Positions 54,587-63,296 of a stretch of DNA of 64,000 nt are shown here, one piece after another. This DNA comes from Planktomarina sp. (GTDB lineage: Bacteria; Pseudomonadota; Alphaproteobacteria; Rhodobacterales; Rhodobacteraceae): contig JAHDCF010000010.1 in NCBI GenBank assembly GCA_020630015.1, positions 1-64,000 of the forward strand, written 5' to 3'. How positions within the stretch are numbered: the first letter of the stretch is position 1; every line of letters starts with the position of its first letter. The notes beneath the pieces are model-generated. The model was not told the origin of the DNA. It did no database searches and was given only the letters and a program-made list of their open reading frames with translations. A program made the translations under genes and the position numbers.

Positions 54587-56713
54587 TTAGTTCTCCAAAG
54601 CACTGAATGCGATCAAGTAGTCTTGCTTGAAATTGCGTTTGGTCGCCGTGTCTACTTGAATCATCACATGGTCTTTCGGGGCACTTGGACATCTTATAGC
54701 GACCAGCTTGTTGGTTTCGTCTATGTCAAATTCTTCATCAAACGCGTTGATCAGGTCTGGAAAGTCCTCAGAATTTGCGAAATCAACAATTTTGACCCGC
54801 GAAACGCCAAGGCCTTGGAAAGGCCCGGAATCACAGTATTTTCCCGGCTCTTCAAATCCGGTTCGTCCAAAGACACGAACTGTTGCCGGACGATTTGTAA
54901 TTTCACCACTACTGATCAGCGACGTAACCTTGGAAGTTACGTGGCTGTCGAAGTAATCTGCAGCAACGTTGGTCGTTTCAATGTGATTTTGCAGCAATTC
55001 GCGCCAGTCTTCATTTTCGAAGTCAGCTACATTAACGCTCGTAATATTTTCGTACAATCCATTTGAATTTGGCGCAAAAAATTCGAAGGTTTCGATTTTG
55101 CTACTGCCTTGAGTAAGAGATCCCAAGTGATCAAGGTAAAGCGAAAGAACATCTAAAAGTGCGCCTTTATCCTTGATCGCATAGACGCCGCCTTGCTCTG
55201 TCGTGCCAGTTTGGGGAGCGCCTACGTAGGTGTTCAAGAAAACATACTCAATGCTCGTGTTTTTCAAAACTTTCAGTCCACCGACTTCAACATCACCTTC
55301 AATTGAGATGCTGACAGGTGTCGCATTTTCGGGATTATCAATGTTAACAATGATTGGGGCATCCAATGCGCATTTCTGGCCCACTTCAGCTGGTGTGTTA
55401 AGTTTAATGAAAAGACCTGCTCTGACCAGGCCAAGTGGGTAAGCGTCTTGAATATCTTTTTCAGTAAGCACTGCACCAAGCTTGCCGTCCATCAGTGCGC
55501 CAACGCTTGTATAAGTTGAATTCGCCCAAGGACCGTTCTCGTTACGGCCAAACTCAACCGTAAACAAACAATCGACGTTAATGCCGGTCCCAACAAATGT
55601 GAGGTTTTTGACAAACCGTGCTGGTTTGCGTTTTATTGTCACGTTGACCTTTAGCTTCCCGGTTTCAGCGCTGAATTCACCAATATCACTCGAAACGACC
55701 TCTAAATTTGGGTCTTTCAGCTTGAGGCACCGTTCGCTGTATAGTTCAGAAACAATCGTCTTAAAGCTTGACATCCCTTTCATGGTTAAAGGAACGCACA
55801 TGATATCGAATTTGGGCACAGCCGGTATTCCATCCGTAGACGGCGTAAATACTAAATCGACCAGTTGCGCCAATGGTTGTGACAATAAATCGTCGATTGC
55901 AGCACCCAAAGTGGCTTGTGCGTTGTCGTCGGTTTGCGCGCCAGAATCGTTTTCTGAATCGTCTGCGTCAGGCGAGTTTCCATCCTCAGCTTTATTGGGG
56001 TCCTTGTCTTTTTCGTCCGTGTCGCTTTCACCTTCTGCTTCAGTTGAACCATTTTTTTCAGCTTCGACTGCATATTTCTTAACAAGCAGGGGAATAACAC
56101 TGTCACAGGGCTCTACGCATATAATTATGGTAACACCCTTTGTGACGTCTTCAGCATCGTGTAAAATAAGTGTAGCAAATTTCGCATAATTATTATTCGC
56201 TAGCGAAGCTCCAGCCTGATGTTGATTTGGTGGAATTTTTTGGTGGATCGAAAATTTCTTGTTTTTGGCGTCGGTGTAGTACCTCGGCGATTCTAAACTG
56301 ATTTCGCCGTCTGCCGGAAACTTAATTTCATTTCCAAAAGTGCTAAGTGCCAGAATGTCCAAAGGCACCTTTATTTGTCCTAGCTTGGTATTGCTCTTGC
56401 CCAAAGAAAGAACAGTGTCTTTGATTGCAACGCATTCAGGTACAGATGCGGACAAGTCAAATTTATGCTGACCATCGATGGTCATCTCTGCCGGAAATGC
56501 TTCTTTTTGCTTTGTGGTTGCCGCTTTTTTTTTGACATGCTGCTCAGTGACCAGCTTAGTCAGTTCAACAGGATCGGAAATTACACTCGGATTGGTTTTA
56601 TCTGTTGCGACTATAAGTTGACGCAAGCACCAATCCTGGGCTGTTTCGGCCATTGAAGACGTGCTCCAAAGGCTAAGAAGTAACACCAATCCCAAACTTC
56701 GCATGAAAATCAT
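54587..56713 (-). CDS. Secreted 708-aa protein with acidic linker
   Basis: A protein of unknown family with a signal peptide (LVLLLSLWSTSSMA). Residues 28-215 form one domain (CLRQLIVATDK, ILHDAEDVTKG). Residues 218-266 are a low-complexity Asp/Glu/Ser-rich linker (SDTDEKDKDPNKAEDGNSPD). Residues 270-708 appear to be beta-rich (TGINVDCLFTVEFG, VSISIEGDVEVGG) and end with GVSRVKIVDF and CPSAPKDHVMIQ. The start overlaps the upstream stop (ATGA). It probably binds the other exported partners outside the inner membrane. Confidence 0.65.
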   Translation of the reverse strand: MIFMRSLGLVLLLSLWSTSSMAETAQDWCLRQLIVATDKTNPSVISDPVELTKLVTEQHVKKKAATTKQKEAFPAEMTIDGQHKFDLSASVPECVAIKDTVLSLGKSNTKLGQIKVPLDILALSTFGNEIKFPADGEISLESPRYYTDAKNKKFSIHQKIPPNQHQAGASLANNNYAKFATLILHDAEDVTKGVTIIICVEPCDSVIPLLVKKYAVEAEKNGSTEAEGESDTDEKDKDPNKAEDGNSPDADDSENDSGAQTDDNAQATLGAAIDDLLSQPLAQLVDLVFTPSTDGIPAVPKFDIMCVPLTMKGMSSFKTIVSELYSERCLKLKDPNLEVVSSDIGEFSAETGKLKVNVTIKRKPARFVKNLTFVGTGINVDCLFTVEFGRNENGPWANSTYTSVGALMDGKLGAVLTEKDIQDAYPLGLVRAGLFIKLNTPAEVGQKCALDAPIIVNIDNPENATPVSISIEGDVEVGGLKVLKNTSIEYVFLNTYVGAPQTGTTEQGGVYAIKDKGALLDVLSLYLDHLGSLTQGSSKIETFEFFAPNSNGLYENITSVNVADFENEDWRELLQNHIETTNVAADYFDSHVTSKVTSLISSGEITNRPATVRVFGRTGFEEPGKYCDSGPFQGLGVSRVKIVDFANSEDFPDLINAFDEEFDIDETNKLVAIRCPSAPKDHVMIQVDTATKRNFKQDYLIAFSALEN

Positions 56714-57540
56714 CGGGCGTTTCCTTTCTGAATGACGTGCGCACGATCACTTTGACGGGCAGTGACGGTGATCCAATTATCTGCGCTCAATTTACAAATC
56801 AGCGGTGTGCGAGAAGCGCTTAGCGCAAAGAAAGCGTCATCAATTCGGTCTTCAACTTTATCAATCAACCATTCCCCAGCCTTGCTACATTCAATATCAG
56901 GCAACAGGCTATTGGCGGGGAAAGAAAACAATGAATCTTCGTTCAACAATTCCTGCAAACTTGGATAGTGCGGAAACCCACCGCTATCACGGGCAACAAC
57001 AAACGGTTCAACTGGCACCGGTGCGGGTTCTGGCTCGGGTGCTGGGGGCTCAGGTGCAGGTGTAGGTTCAGGATCAACGGGCCGTGTTTCCCAATCTGTG
57101 AGCTTAGCTTGCAAAGCTGCTAATTGGTTCTCCAGTTTTTCAATCTTCACATTTAAGTCAGGGTTCTGGAAGCTCGGCGTGCAATCGGGGATCTGAGACT
57201 GATATGACTGGTCTGAACAAATAAGACGTAACAATGCTTCATGATGATCTGTTTGCGCATCGAGCGTAGCGACCTGTTTTCGCATTTGCTCAAGTTCTTC
57301 TAACGCTTGCGCGACGAAATCGAAAAGTTGATCATTCACAGACACGGTATCGCTTTCGGTCTTACCGTCTGAAACTGCGATGTCGCCGTTTTGGTTCAAC
57401 TCAATTTGAACGTTTTGTTCTGGGTTGTCGGAAATTCCAACATCAGCGTCGTTGTGGTTATCTGATTGTGCAATGACTGGGCAAAATACAAGGCTTACCA
57501 TCAGTGCAGCTTTCGCATTAAAATTTGCAAATCGTCGCAA
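56710..57540 (-). CDS. Secreted coiled-coil and Pro-rich protein
   Basis: A 276-aa protein with a signal peptide (ALMVSLVFCPVIAQ). Coiled-coil-like segments lie at about 73-105 (ALEELEQMRKQVATLDAQ) and 131-151 (KIEKLENQLAALQAKL). A rigid linker at 153-180 is Pro/Glu/Ala-rich (PEPTPAPEPPAPEPEPAPVP), of the type that spans the periplasm. A compact C-terminal domain with two Cys follows (DIECSKAGEWLIDK, TPLICKLS). It is probably a periplasmic adaptor for the ABC protein 10 bp upstream. No MFP-type barrel-sandwich domain is recognisable. Confidence 0.65.
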   Translation of the reverse strand: MRRFANFNAKAALMVSLVFCPVIAQSDNHNDADVGISDNPEQNVQIELNQNGDIAVSDGKTESDTVSVNDQLFDFVAQALEELEQMRKQVATLDAQTDHHEALLRLICSDQSYQSQIPDCTPSFQNPDLNVKIEKLENQLAALQAKLTDWETRPVDPEPTPAPEPPAPEPEPAPVPVEPFVVARDSGGFPHYPSLQELLNEDSLFSFPANSLLPDIECSKAGEWLIDKVEDRIDDAFFALSASRTPLICKLSADNWITVTARQSDRAHVIQKGNAR

Positions 57541-57550
57541 GGTATGTCTC

Positions 57551-59908
57551 CTAAATCTTCTGCAGTGTTTCGCTCAAATACCTGTTATTTAACCACCAAC
57601 TCGCAACCACAATAATGTCCACAAGTAGTGATATCAGGAATATTCTGAGTGTCGAGGCCCACAGTAAGTCAGGTTGAAGCGACAACAGTGAAGGGTCGAC
57701 ACCAAATTGTTTTGCAACGTATGCGGCAAAACCAAAATGGAAGACCAAAAGCACCAAACAAAAAAGACCAAAGGCAAGTGTCAAAAGCACCGTTATTTGG
57801 GTAAGAACCATAATGATGAGGTGCAACGCCGAATACCCAAATGCGCGCATCACCGCGATTGATTTTTCATTTTGCTGTACAAAGGCAGAGATTGCTAAGG
57901 CCGTCGATAAAATGATGGTCAACGCAAAGGTGATTGCTAAGATTGCAAATGCAGAGCGCGCGCCAGAGACAACGTCAAGAATGCCTTTAACTTGATCCAA
58001 AATGTCGCGGTTGGGTTTGAAACCAGAAACTGTCGCCGGCCTACCTTCGCACCAATCGAACGGCGCTTTAAGATCAAGCCTGCATGCAACACTAATGAAG
58101 TTTTCGGGACTGAAATATACAGCAACCTTTTTGACCAACGGCGGTGTTATATTGCCTTGCCCATCTTGGAAGTTCACCGGCAACTCTCGCGCAAAATGAC
58201 TGTCATGCGTCGTACGTGCCATCGCAATGTGAAATACCTTTTTCCCAGAACCTGGGATCTTTTCGATTGTTTCGACGAACGAAACTTCGATCGGTTCAGA
58301 GAATAGTTTCATGCAAATGCGATCATTGTTTGTCAGACGATACTTCTTCATAAATGACGTAGTTGCCCAAGCAATCACCAGATCTGATGTGCTGCTGTCG
58401 CCAGCTTGTAGTCCACTGGTTTGCTCAGACGCAGATTTCAGAACTGATATTTGGTCCAACTCAGGCAAAGTTTGAAACAATGGTTCTTCTTCATCAAAAA
58501 CCAATATATCAGCATCATATGGTGCGGTAAGTCGCCTGCTCGCGCAGGTTCCATCTTCGGTTTCGTCTGGGAACCAAAATTGTTTTAAAAGCAGTTCATG
58601 GCGCCCAAAGATGGTGTCAGATACGAATTCAGTTTCGGCAAATACATTATTTTCCTTTGCGGATGTTGTGTCGTCCGCAAACAGTTTTTCTTCGATGGAA
58701 AGCAACTTTTGAACTGTCAGGTTAGGCCCGCCGAACACAGGCTCAAGGGTAAAGTGAGCATAACTTGGCTCAGCCAAACGCGCTTCAATCTTTTTTTCGA
58801 TGGCGTTTTGACTGAGCGAAAGAAAATAAAACACCGTTAGCCCCAGAAACAAAATAATTGTGATCGACTTGAAGAGCGGCTCAATACGGTCTTTCAATCG
58901 GCTGAAGAGGTTTGGCGCGACGGCACTGCGTTTAAGTGATTTTGCGATTTCAAACCATCCACACTGAACGACAAAACCGTATGAAGCAAAGGTGCCGAAA
59001 TTTCCAAAAAATTTGTTTTTTCCGACCTTCTTATTCTGTTGCGCAGACGACGGCCTCTGAATTTCGGTTGAAAGTTTGTGCTGAGTTAGCGCTGGAACAC
59101 TTCGGCCCTGATCAATCAAATCTTCTAAAGCAATTTTCCGGCTTTCCACCGTATCCCCAAACAACGCAGCATCCCAGGGCAACCTGGTTGCATCGTCGCA
59201 AAAGACCTGAGATCCTGCGACGAGGGCAATCTGGTGTGCATAAGATGCAGCCAAAGCTAATTCGTGAGTAACCCAAACAACCGCGCAATCGCTTTCTTCC
59301 GCCCAATCTCTTAAGGCTTCGAGTACCAACTTGCTCATTGTGTCATCAAGGCTGCTCGTCGGTTCGTCGCAAAAAATCAGGTTTGGATTGACCGCAACTG
59401 CACGAATAATTGCAACGCGCTGTGCTTGCCCCCCTGAAAGGTTCTCTGACAGTTTGGACCAATGGGCGCTCAGTTTTAACCGTTCAACCAAACCGCTTGA
59501 TGCGGATTGTGCGGCGTTTGAGCCGGCCAACTTGCGCGGCATTTCTGCATTATATTTTGCAGGTATCGCTTTGATTAGCTGGGCTTCCTGAAAAACAAAC
59601 GCAATCTCGCCTGACTGTGGGCGTCCATTTGACAAAACATCCCATACTGACCCGTCGTTAGAAAAATAGTCAATTTGACTATCCGTAACTGTATGATTTG
59701 CGCGCCGCAGACCAGCTGCCAGACCAAGAAAAGTAGATTTTCCGGACCCGGATTCTCCTAAAATGGCAGTAAGCTTTCCACGTGGAATTTTGAAGTCGTG
59801 GACGTAAACACCACTAATAGTTTCGCGCGCTGTATCTATATCGGAATCTTTGTAAATACAACCAACGCGCGTAAGATTTAGTGCGCAAGATGAATGGTGT
59901 CTGTTCAT
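57551..59908 (-). CDS. MacB/FtsX-like ABC transporter (ATPase-permease fusion)
   Basis: About 785 aa. Positions below count from the longer frame at TTG 59956 (801 aa). ATPase domain: Walker A GESGSGKST (67-75), Q-loop FVFQEAQ, signature LSGGQ (173-177), Walker B LIFCDEP (193-199) and H-loop His231. The permease half has one helix (ITIILFLGLTVFYFLSL, near 370), a large extracytoplasmic part with paired Cys, and three C-terminal helices (FAILAITFALTIILSTALAI onward). This is MacB/LolCDE topology (type VII). Such transporters extract or export envelope cargo mechanically. ATG 59908 is preferred; TTG 59956 has a GGAG but only 3-nt spacing. Next to it lie its putative exported partners. Confidence 0.82.
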   Translation of the reverse strand: MNRHHSSCALNLTRVGCIYKDSDIDTARETISGVYVHDFKIPRGKLTAILGESGSGKSTFLGLAAGLRRANHTVTDSQIDYFSNDGSVWDVLSNGRPQSGEIAFVFQEAQLIKAIPAKYNAEMPRKLAGSNAAQSASSGLVERLKLSAHWSKLSENLSGGQAQRVAIIRAVAVNPNLIFCDEPTSSLDDTMSKLVLEALRDWAEESDCAVVWVTHELALAASYAHQIALVAGSQVFCDDATRLPWDAALFGDTVESRKIALEDLIDQGRSVPALTQHKLSTEIQRPSSAQQNKKVGKNKFFGNFGTFASYGFVVQCGWFEIAKSLKRSAVAPNLFSRLKDRIEPLFKSITIILFLGLTVFYFLSLSQNAIEKKIEARLAEPSYAHFTLEPVFGGPNLTVQKLLSIEEKLFADDTTSAKENNVFAETEFVSDTIFGRHELLLKQFWFPDETEDGTCASRRLTAPYDADILVFDEEEPLFQTLPELDQISVLKSASEQTSGLQAGDSSTSDLVIAWATTSFMKKYRLTNNDRICMKLFSEPIEVSFVETIEKIPGSGKKVFHIAMARTTHDSHFARELPVNFQDGQGNITPPLVKKVAVYFSPENFISVACRLDLKAPFDWCEGRPATVSGFKPNRDILDQVKGILDVVSGARSAFAILAITFALTIILSTALAISAFVQQNEKSIAVMRAFGYSALHLIIMVLTQITVLLTLAFGLFCLVLLVFHFGFAAYVAKQFGVDPSLLSLQPDLLWASTLRIFLISLLVDIIVVASWWLNNRYLSETLQKI

Positions 59909-60419
59909 TTCGATACCATCGCGAAAAGGAGTTTTGTTTAAACAAGTGCCGACCAATTACTCCGTATGATGATCAAGGTGATATGTAAGAGTGTCAAGAA
60001 GTCGTAAAGTATTCACATGAAAAAGACAGAGGGCAGTCGGGAAACGGTTGATTTTTTTTGCCCCTAATTTGAAAGTTTCCGCAAGGTGTTTTTGAGTTCA
60101 AGAGATCGCGATGTTCATACGCAGTCGGCATGCATTGTTTGCTTGACGGTTGCCGCACTAAAAACAACATCTATTTTTGTCGGTAAAATCAAAAGCGATG
60201 AAGCTGTCGGAGTGCGCTTAAAAGCGCAGTTTGAAAAGTTCGGCCCATACCCTTTTACTGGCGGGCAATTTCGCCGAAATCTGCTTCTTCGTTTTCGCGC
60301 GCGCCTTAAAAAAGGCCGCGCTGCAACTCTGTTCCATTCGCCAATTAGCACTTGTTTCGATGTTTTATCACGCATAGCTTTTTTGTATTGAGCCCCTTTT
60401 TAAGCGAGGATTCGCTGCC
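59909..60419. promoter_or_regulatory. Divergent promoter region of the ABC/vWA and srfBC operons
   Basis: About 510 bp between the two start codons. It is AT-rich, with a homopolymer stretch (TTGATTTTTTTTGCCCC near 60050) and an imperfect inverted repeat at 60298-60322 (GCGCGCCTT against AAGGCCGCGC). A 101-codon plus-strand frame (60086-60391) has no homology I can see and unusual residue use, so I do not call it. Shared regulation is likely, but no operator is identified. Confidence 0.5.
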
Positions 60420-63296
60420 ATGTTTAGATTAGTGCCGAACACTGGCATACAGTTTGTCGATTTTGATTTTAATTCTAATGATCTGAAATCAAAGCGTTTT
60501 TCCGTTATTGAAGACGAAAACATTGTTCGATTTTCGACGCTTTTGTTAGATGATGAGGGCGAGAACTACATCGACGGGTCAGGAAACATCATTGCTGATG
60601 ACATTCAGATGAGTGGTTCGGTCAAGGACGCAATGGCTCAGTTCGCTGGTCAGTGGCTGCCAATGCCGTTTTTCCGCAATGGGCGCGAAGGACCGGTCAA
60701 TTGGGTGCGGATCTATTTTCCGAAAGAGCAAAAATCTTCGCATACTCGCGTAGTCTTGGCCTTTGACACAACGCTGGCGGAGCATGACTTGAAACGTGAA
60801 CTTAAGGATGAAGATCGCACACGACTTTCATCTTTAATGCCTACCAAGGCTGATGTCACGACCGGGGAAACTGTGTTTTCATTGCCAAATGAGTTTGACC
60901 TAATTGGCAGTTTTTTTGAACAAAAGTGGGTTGGCGATTGGGTGCGCAAAAGTTGGAAACGGCCCGATGGAATTAACGCGGAAAACGAAAGGCTGCGAAG
61001 TCGTAAGGCACTTGCAAACTACTTAGCCATGTTGATGTCTTTTTCTGAATCAAAGTTTATTGACTTCCCGCGCGTCAAATTTATCGACAATACCGAAGAA
61101 AGCACGCATCAACCGATCGATGTGGATTTCGTGCTCGATATTGGGAACTCGCGGACATTTGGTTTGTTGGTCGAGGCTATTGACGGAAGTGGTACAGTCA
61201 AGCTTAGCAACAGTTATCCAGTCGAGCTTAAAGACATTTCTCAACCTGATTTGAACCATGATCGCCCATTTGAAAGTCGGGTAGAATTCTGCAAACCGTT
61301 TTTCGGCCCAGCAAACTTGTCACGACTTACTGGGCGGCGGGCGGCGTTTCATTGGCCGTCTGGTGTTCGAATAGGAGATGAGGCGGTTCGATTGTCACAT
61401 GAGTTCAGTGACACCAAAGGCATCAGCGGGATGACAAGCCCCAAACGGTATCTTTGGAGCAGCGATCCAGTTGATGTTGAATGGCATTTTAATTCGGGTG
61501 GACGCGGAGCTGACGGAAGTCTTTGGGCAGACGATCAGAAAAATTTCGAAGCGAACCCATTGGACACTGGCGGCTATTTCAAATCATTTGCGATGAATGG
61601 CGACGCTTTGGCGGATTCTGAGGACGCTTTACCAGCTGTCACCGCGCGTTTTTCGCGTTCATCGCTCATGACCTTTTTCTTGGTCGAGTTATTGCTCCAG
61701 GTTTTGCGGGAAATAAACAGCCCGCAAAGGCGTCAAAAGCAAGGTCAAGAATTACAGGCGCGCCGCTTGCGTCGCATCGTGTTAACAATGCCGACCGCCA
61801 TGACCCGGCCAGAGCGTGCCATATTGAAGCGGCGCATGAACGCTGCAATTCGCGAAGTTTGGGATACCTTGGGAATGGCAAAGTCCACAATTCCAAAGCT
61901 TCAAATGCAATGGGACGAAAGTTCAGCTACCCAAGCAGTTTTTGTCTATAACGAGATCGTCGAACGCTTTTTTGGCGACATAGAGTCATTCATGCACGCG
62001 ATTTCTCGTCCTAATGCAGGCCAAAGCAAGCCGATGCGGCTGGTCAGCTTGGATATCGGCGGCGGGACATCGGACCTGATCATAACGTCGTACCAAAATG
62101 TGAAAGGTTCGCTAAACCCTTCACAGGAATTTCGCGAAGGGTTTCAATGTGCGGGGGACGACATTGTAAAAGGCGTCATCGAAGCACATATCATTCCATC
62201 CTTAATGGAGTTTTTGGACAGCCAGAACGTAACAGAAGCCAGAAACTTTATTGTTTCGAAACTAGGCGCGCCGCGTGCTGGTGAACATGCGACCTGGGCT
62301 ATTCGACGTCAGCAGTTTTGCCAACAAGTTTTGATCCCGATGGCATATTGGTTGTTGGAAGCACATGAAGGTGCAGACAGGTTTAGTGATGAACTGTCAT
62401 TAGAGGTAAGCTGGACTGAGATATTCGCAGATCGCGCGCCGATGCAAGAGGTGGTCGATTACTTGGCCTGGGCTCCCACAGGTTCAGGCGATGAACGCAT
62501 TGATATGAGCAAGCTTAGTTTCTCGGTTTCTGCAACAAATTTGATCCATACCGTTACAAAAGTGATGGAGCCTTTCATCGACTGCTTAGCCGAAGTGACG
62601 CATTATTATGATTGCGATTTCATGTTGTTGTCGGGCCGACCATCACGGTTCCCGGCTTTGCGCGCCATGATCGCACAGCGTATGCCTGTGACCCCGGAAC
62701 GAATTGTCACTATGCATGACTACGAAGTTGGATCGTGGTATCCGTTCCGAAATTTGAAAGAAGAAATTGGCGACCCTAAGACCTGTGCTGCTGTCGGTGC
62801 CATGATTTGCGCCTTGTCCGAAGGGCAGTTAGATGATTTTTACATGCGAACCAGCCAGCTTCAAATGCGTTCAACCGCTCGATTCATTGGACAGATGAAC
62901 CAAATGCGTATTCGGGAAGACCAAGTTTTATTCAAGGATGTTGAGATGGAACAAGATGATCAAGATATTGGTCAGGCGATGTTCCGGTGCAACCCACCAA
63001 CGTCGCTGGGATTCCGGCAATTGGATCTCGATCGTTGGCCTGCGACCATGCTTTATCGTGTCGTGCTTTCAAAGTCGAACGTTGAAAAAACACCGCCAAA
63101 GGCAATCGATCTTACGCTTAGCCGTATCGATGCTGAAGAAGATCCGCTTGAAAAGTTGTTTCGGATAGAAAGCTTGGCTGACGGCGAAGGCGAAGATTTG
63201 CCCGTCGGTTTGCTGAAAATGGGCCTGCAAACAATGCTCACCTCTGACATCTATTGGGCGGATTCTGGCAGCTTTAATCTTGCGGGGATTGAATAA
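60420..63296 (+). CDS. srfB: SrfB-like protein (actin/Hsp70-fold ATPase family)
   Basis: A 958-aa cytoplasmic protein of the virulence factor SrfB family (PF07520). Two actin-superfamily phosphate loops are visible: DFVLDIGNSRTFGLLVE (236-252) and VSLDIGGGTSDLIITSY (543-559). The adenosine-type loop is probably FMLLSGRPSRFPALRAM, near 740. The first 230 residues and the last 120 are extensions beyond the fold. The srfABC genes were named as SsrB-regulated in Salmonella, and no biochemical role is settled. The start codon follows GCGAGGA. It overlaps the next gene by 1 nt (TAATG). No srfA-like gene lies immediately upstream. Confidence 0.85.
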   Translation: MFRLVPNTGIQFVDFDFNSNDLKSKRFSVIEDENIVRFSTLLLDDEGENYIDGSGNIIADDIQMSGSVKDAMAQFAGQWLPMPFFRNGREGPVNWVRIYFPKEQKSSHTRVVLAFDTTLAEHDLKRELKDEDRTRLSSLMPTKADVTTGETVFSLPNEFDLIGSFFEQKWVGDWVRKSWKRPDGINAENERLRSRKALANYLAMLMSFSESKFIDFPRVKFIDNTEESTHQPIDVDFVLDIGNSRTFGLLVEAIDGSGTVKLSNSYPVELKDISQPDLNHDRPFESRVEFCKPFFGPANLSRLTGRRAAFHWPSGVRIGDEAVRLSHEFSDTKGISGMTSPKRYLWSSDPVDVEWHFNSGGRGADGSLWADDQKNFEANPLDTGGYFKSFAMNGDALADSEDALPAVTARFSRSSLMTFFLVELLLQVLREINSPQRRQKQGQELQARRLRRIVLTMPTAMTRPERAILKRRMNAAIREVWDTLGMAKSTIPKLQMQWDESSATQAVFVYNEIVERFFGDIESFMHAISRPNAGQSKPMRLVSLDIGGGTSDLIITSYQNVKGSLNPSQEFREGFQCAGDDIVKGVIEAHIIPSLMEFLDSQNVTEARNFIVSKLGAPRAGEHATWAIRRQQFCQQVLIPMAYWLLEAHEGADRFSDELSLEVSWTEIFADRAPMQEVVDYLAWAPTGSGDERIDMSKLSFSVSATNLIHTVTKVMEPFIDCLAEVTHYYDCDFMLLSGRPSRFPALRAMIAQRMPVTPERIVTMHDYEVGSWYPFRNLKEEIGDPKTCAAVGAMICALSEGQLDDFYMRTSQLQMRSTARFIGQMNQMRIREDQVLFKDVEMEQDDQDIGQAMFRCNPPTSLGFRQLDLDRWPATMLYRVVLSKSNVEKTPPKAIDLTLSRIDAEEDPLEKLFRIESLADGEGEDLPVGLLKMGLQTMLTSDIYWADSGSFNLAGIE

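Noticed and set aside
60086..60391. 101-codon plus-strand ORF upstream of srfB
   Set aside because: No recognisable homology, no good ribosome site, Arg/Leu/Phe-heavy composition and position in a divergent promoter region. Treated as non-coding.
60420..63296. DnaK/Hsp70 chaperone or MreB-type actin
   Set aside because: Phosphate loops are shared, but spacing, length (958 aa) and the extensions fit SrfB; substrate-binding domain of DnaK is absent.
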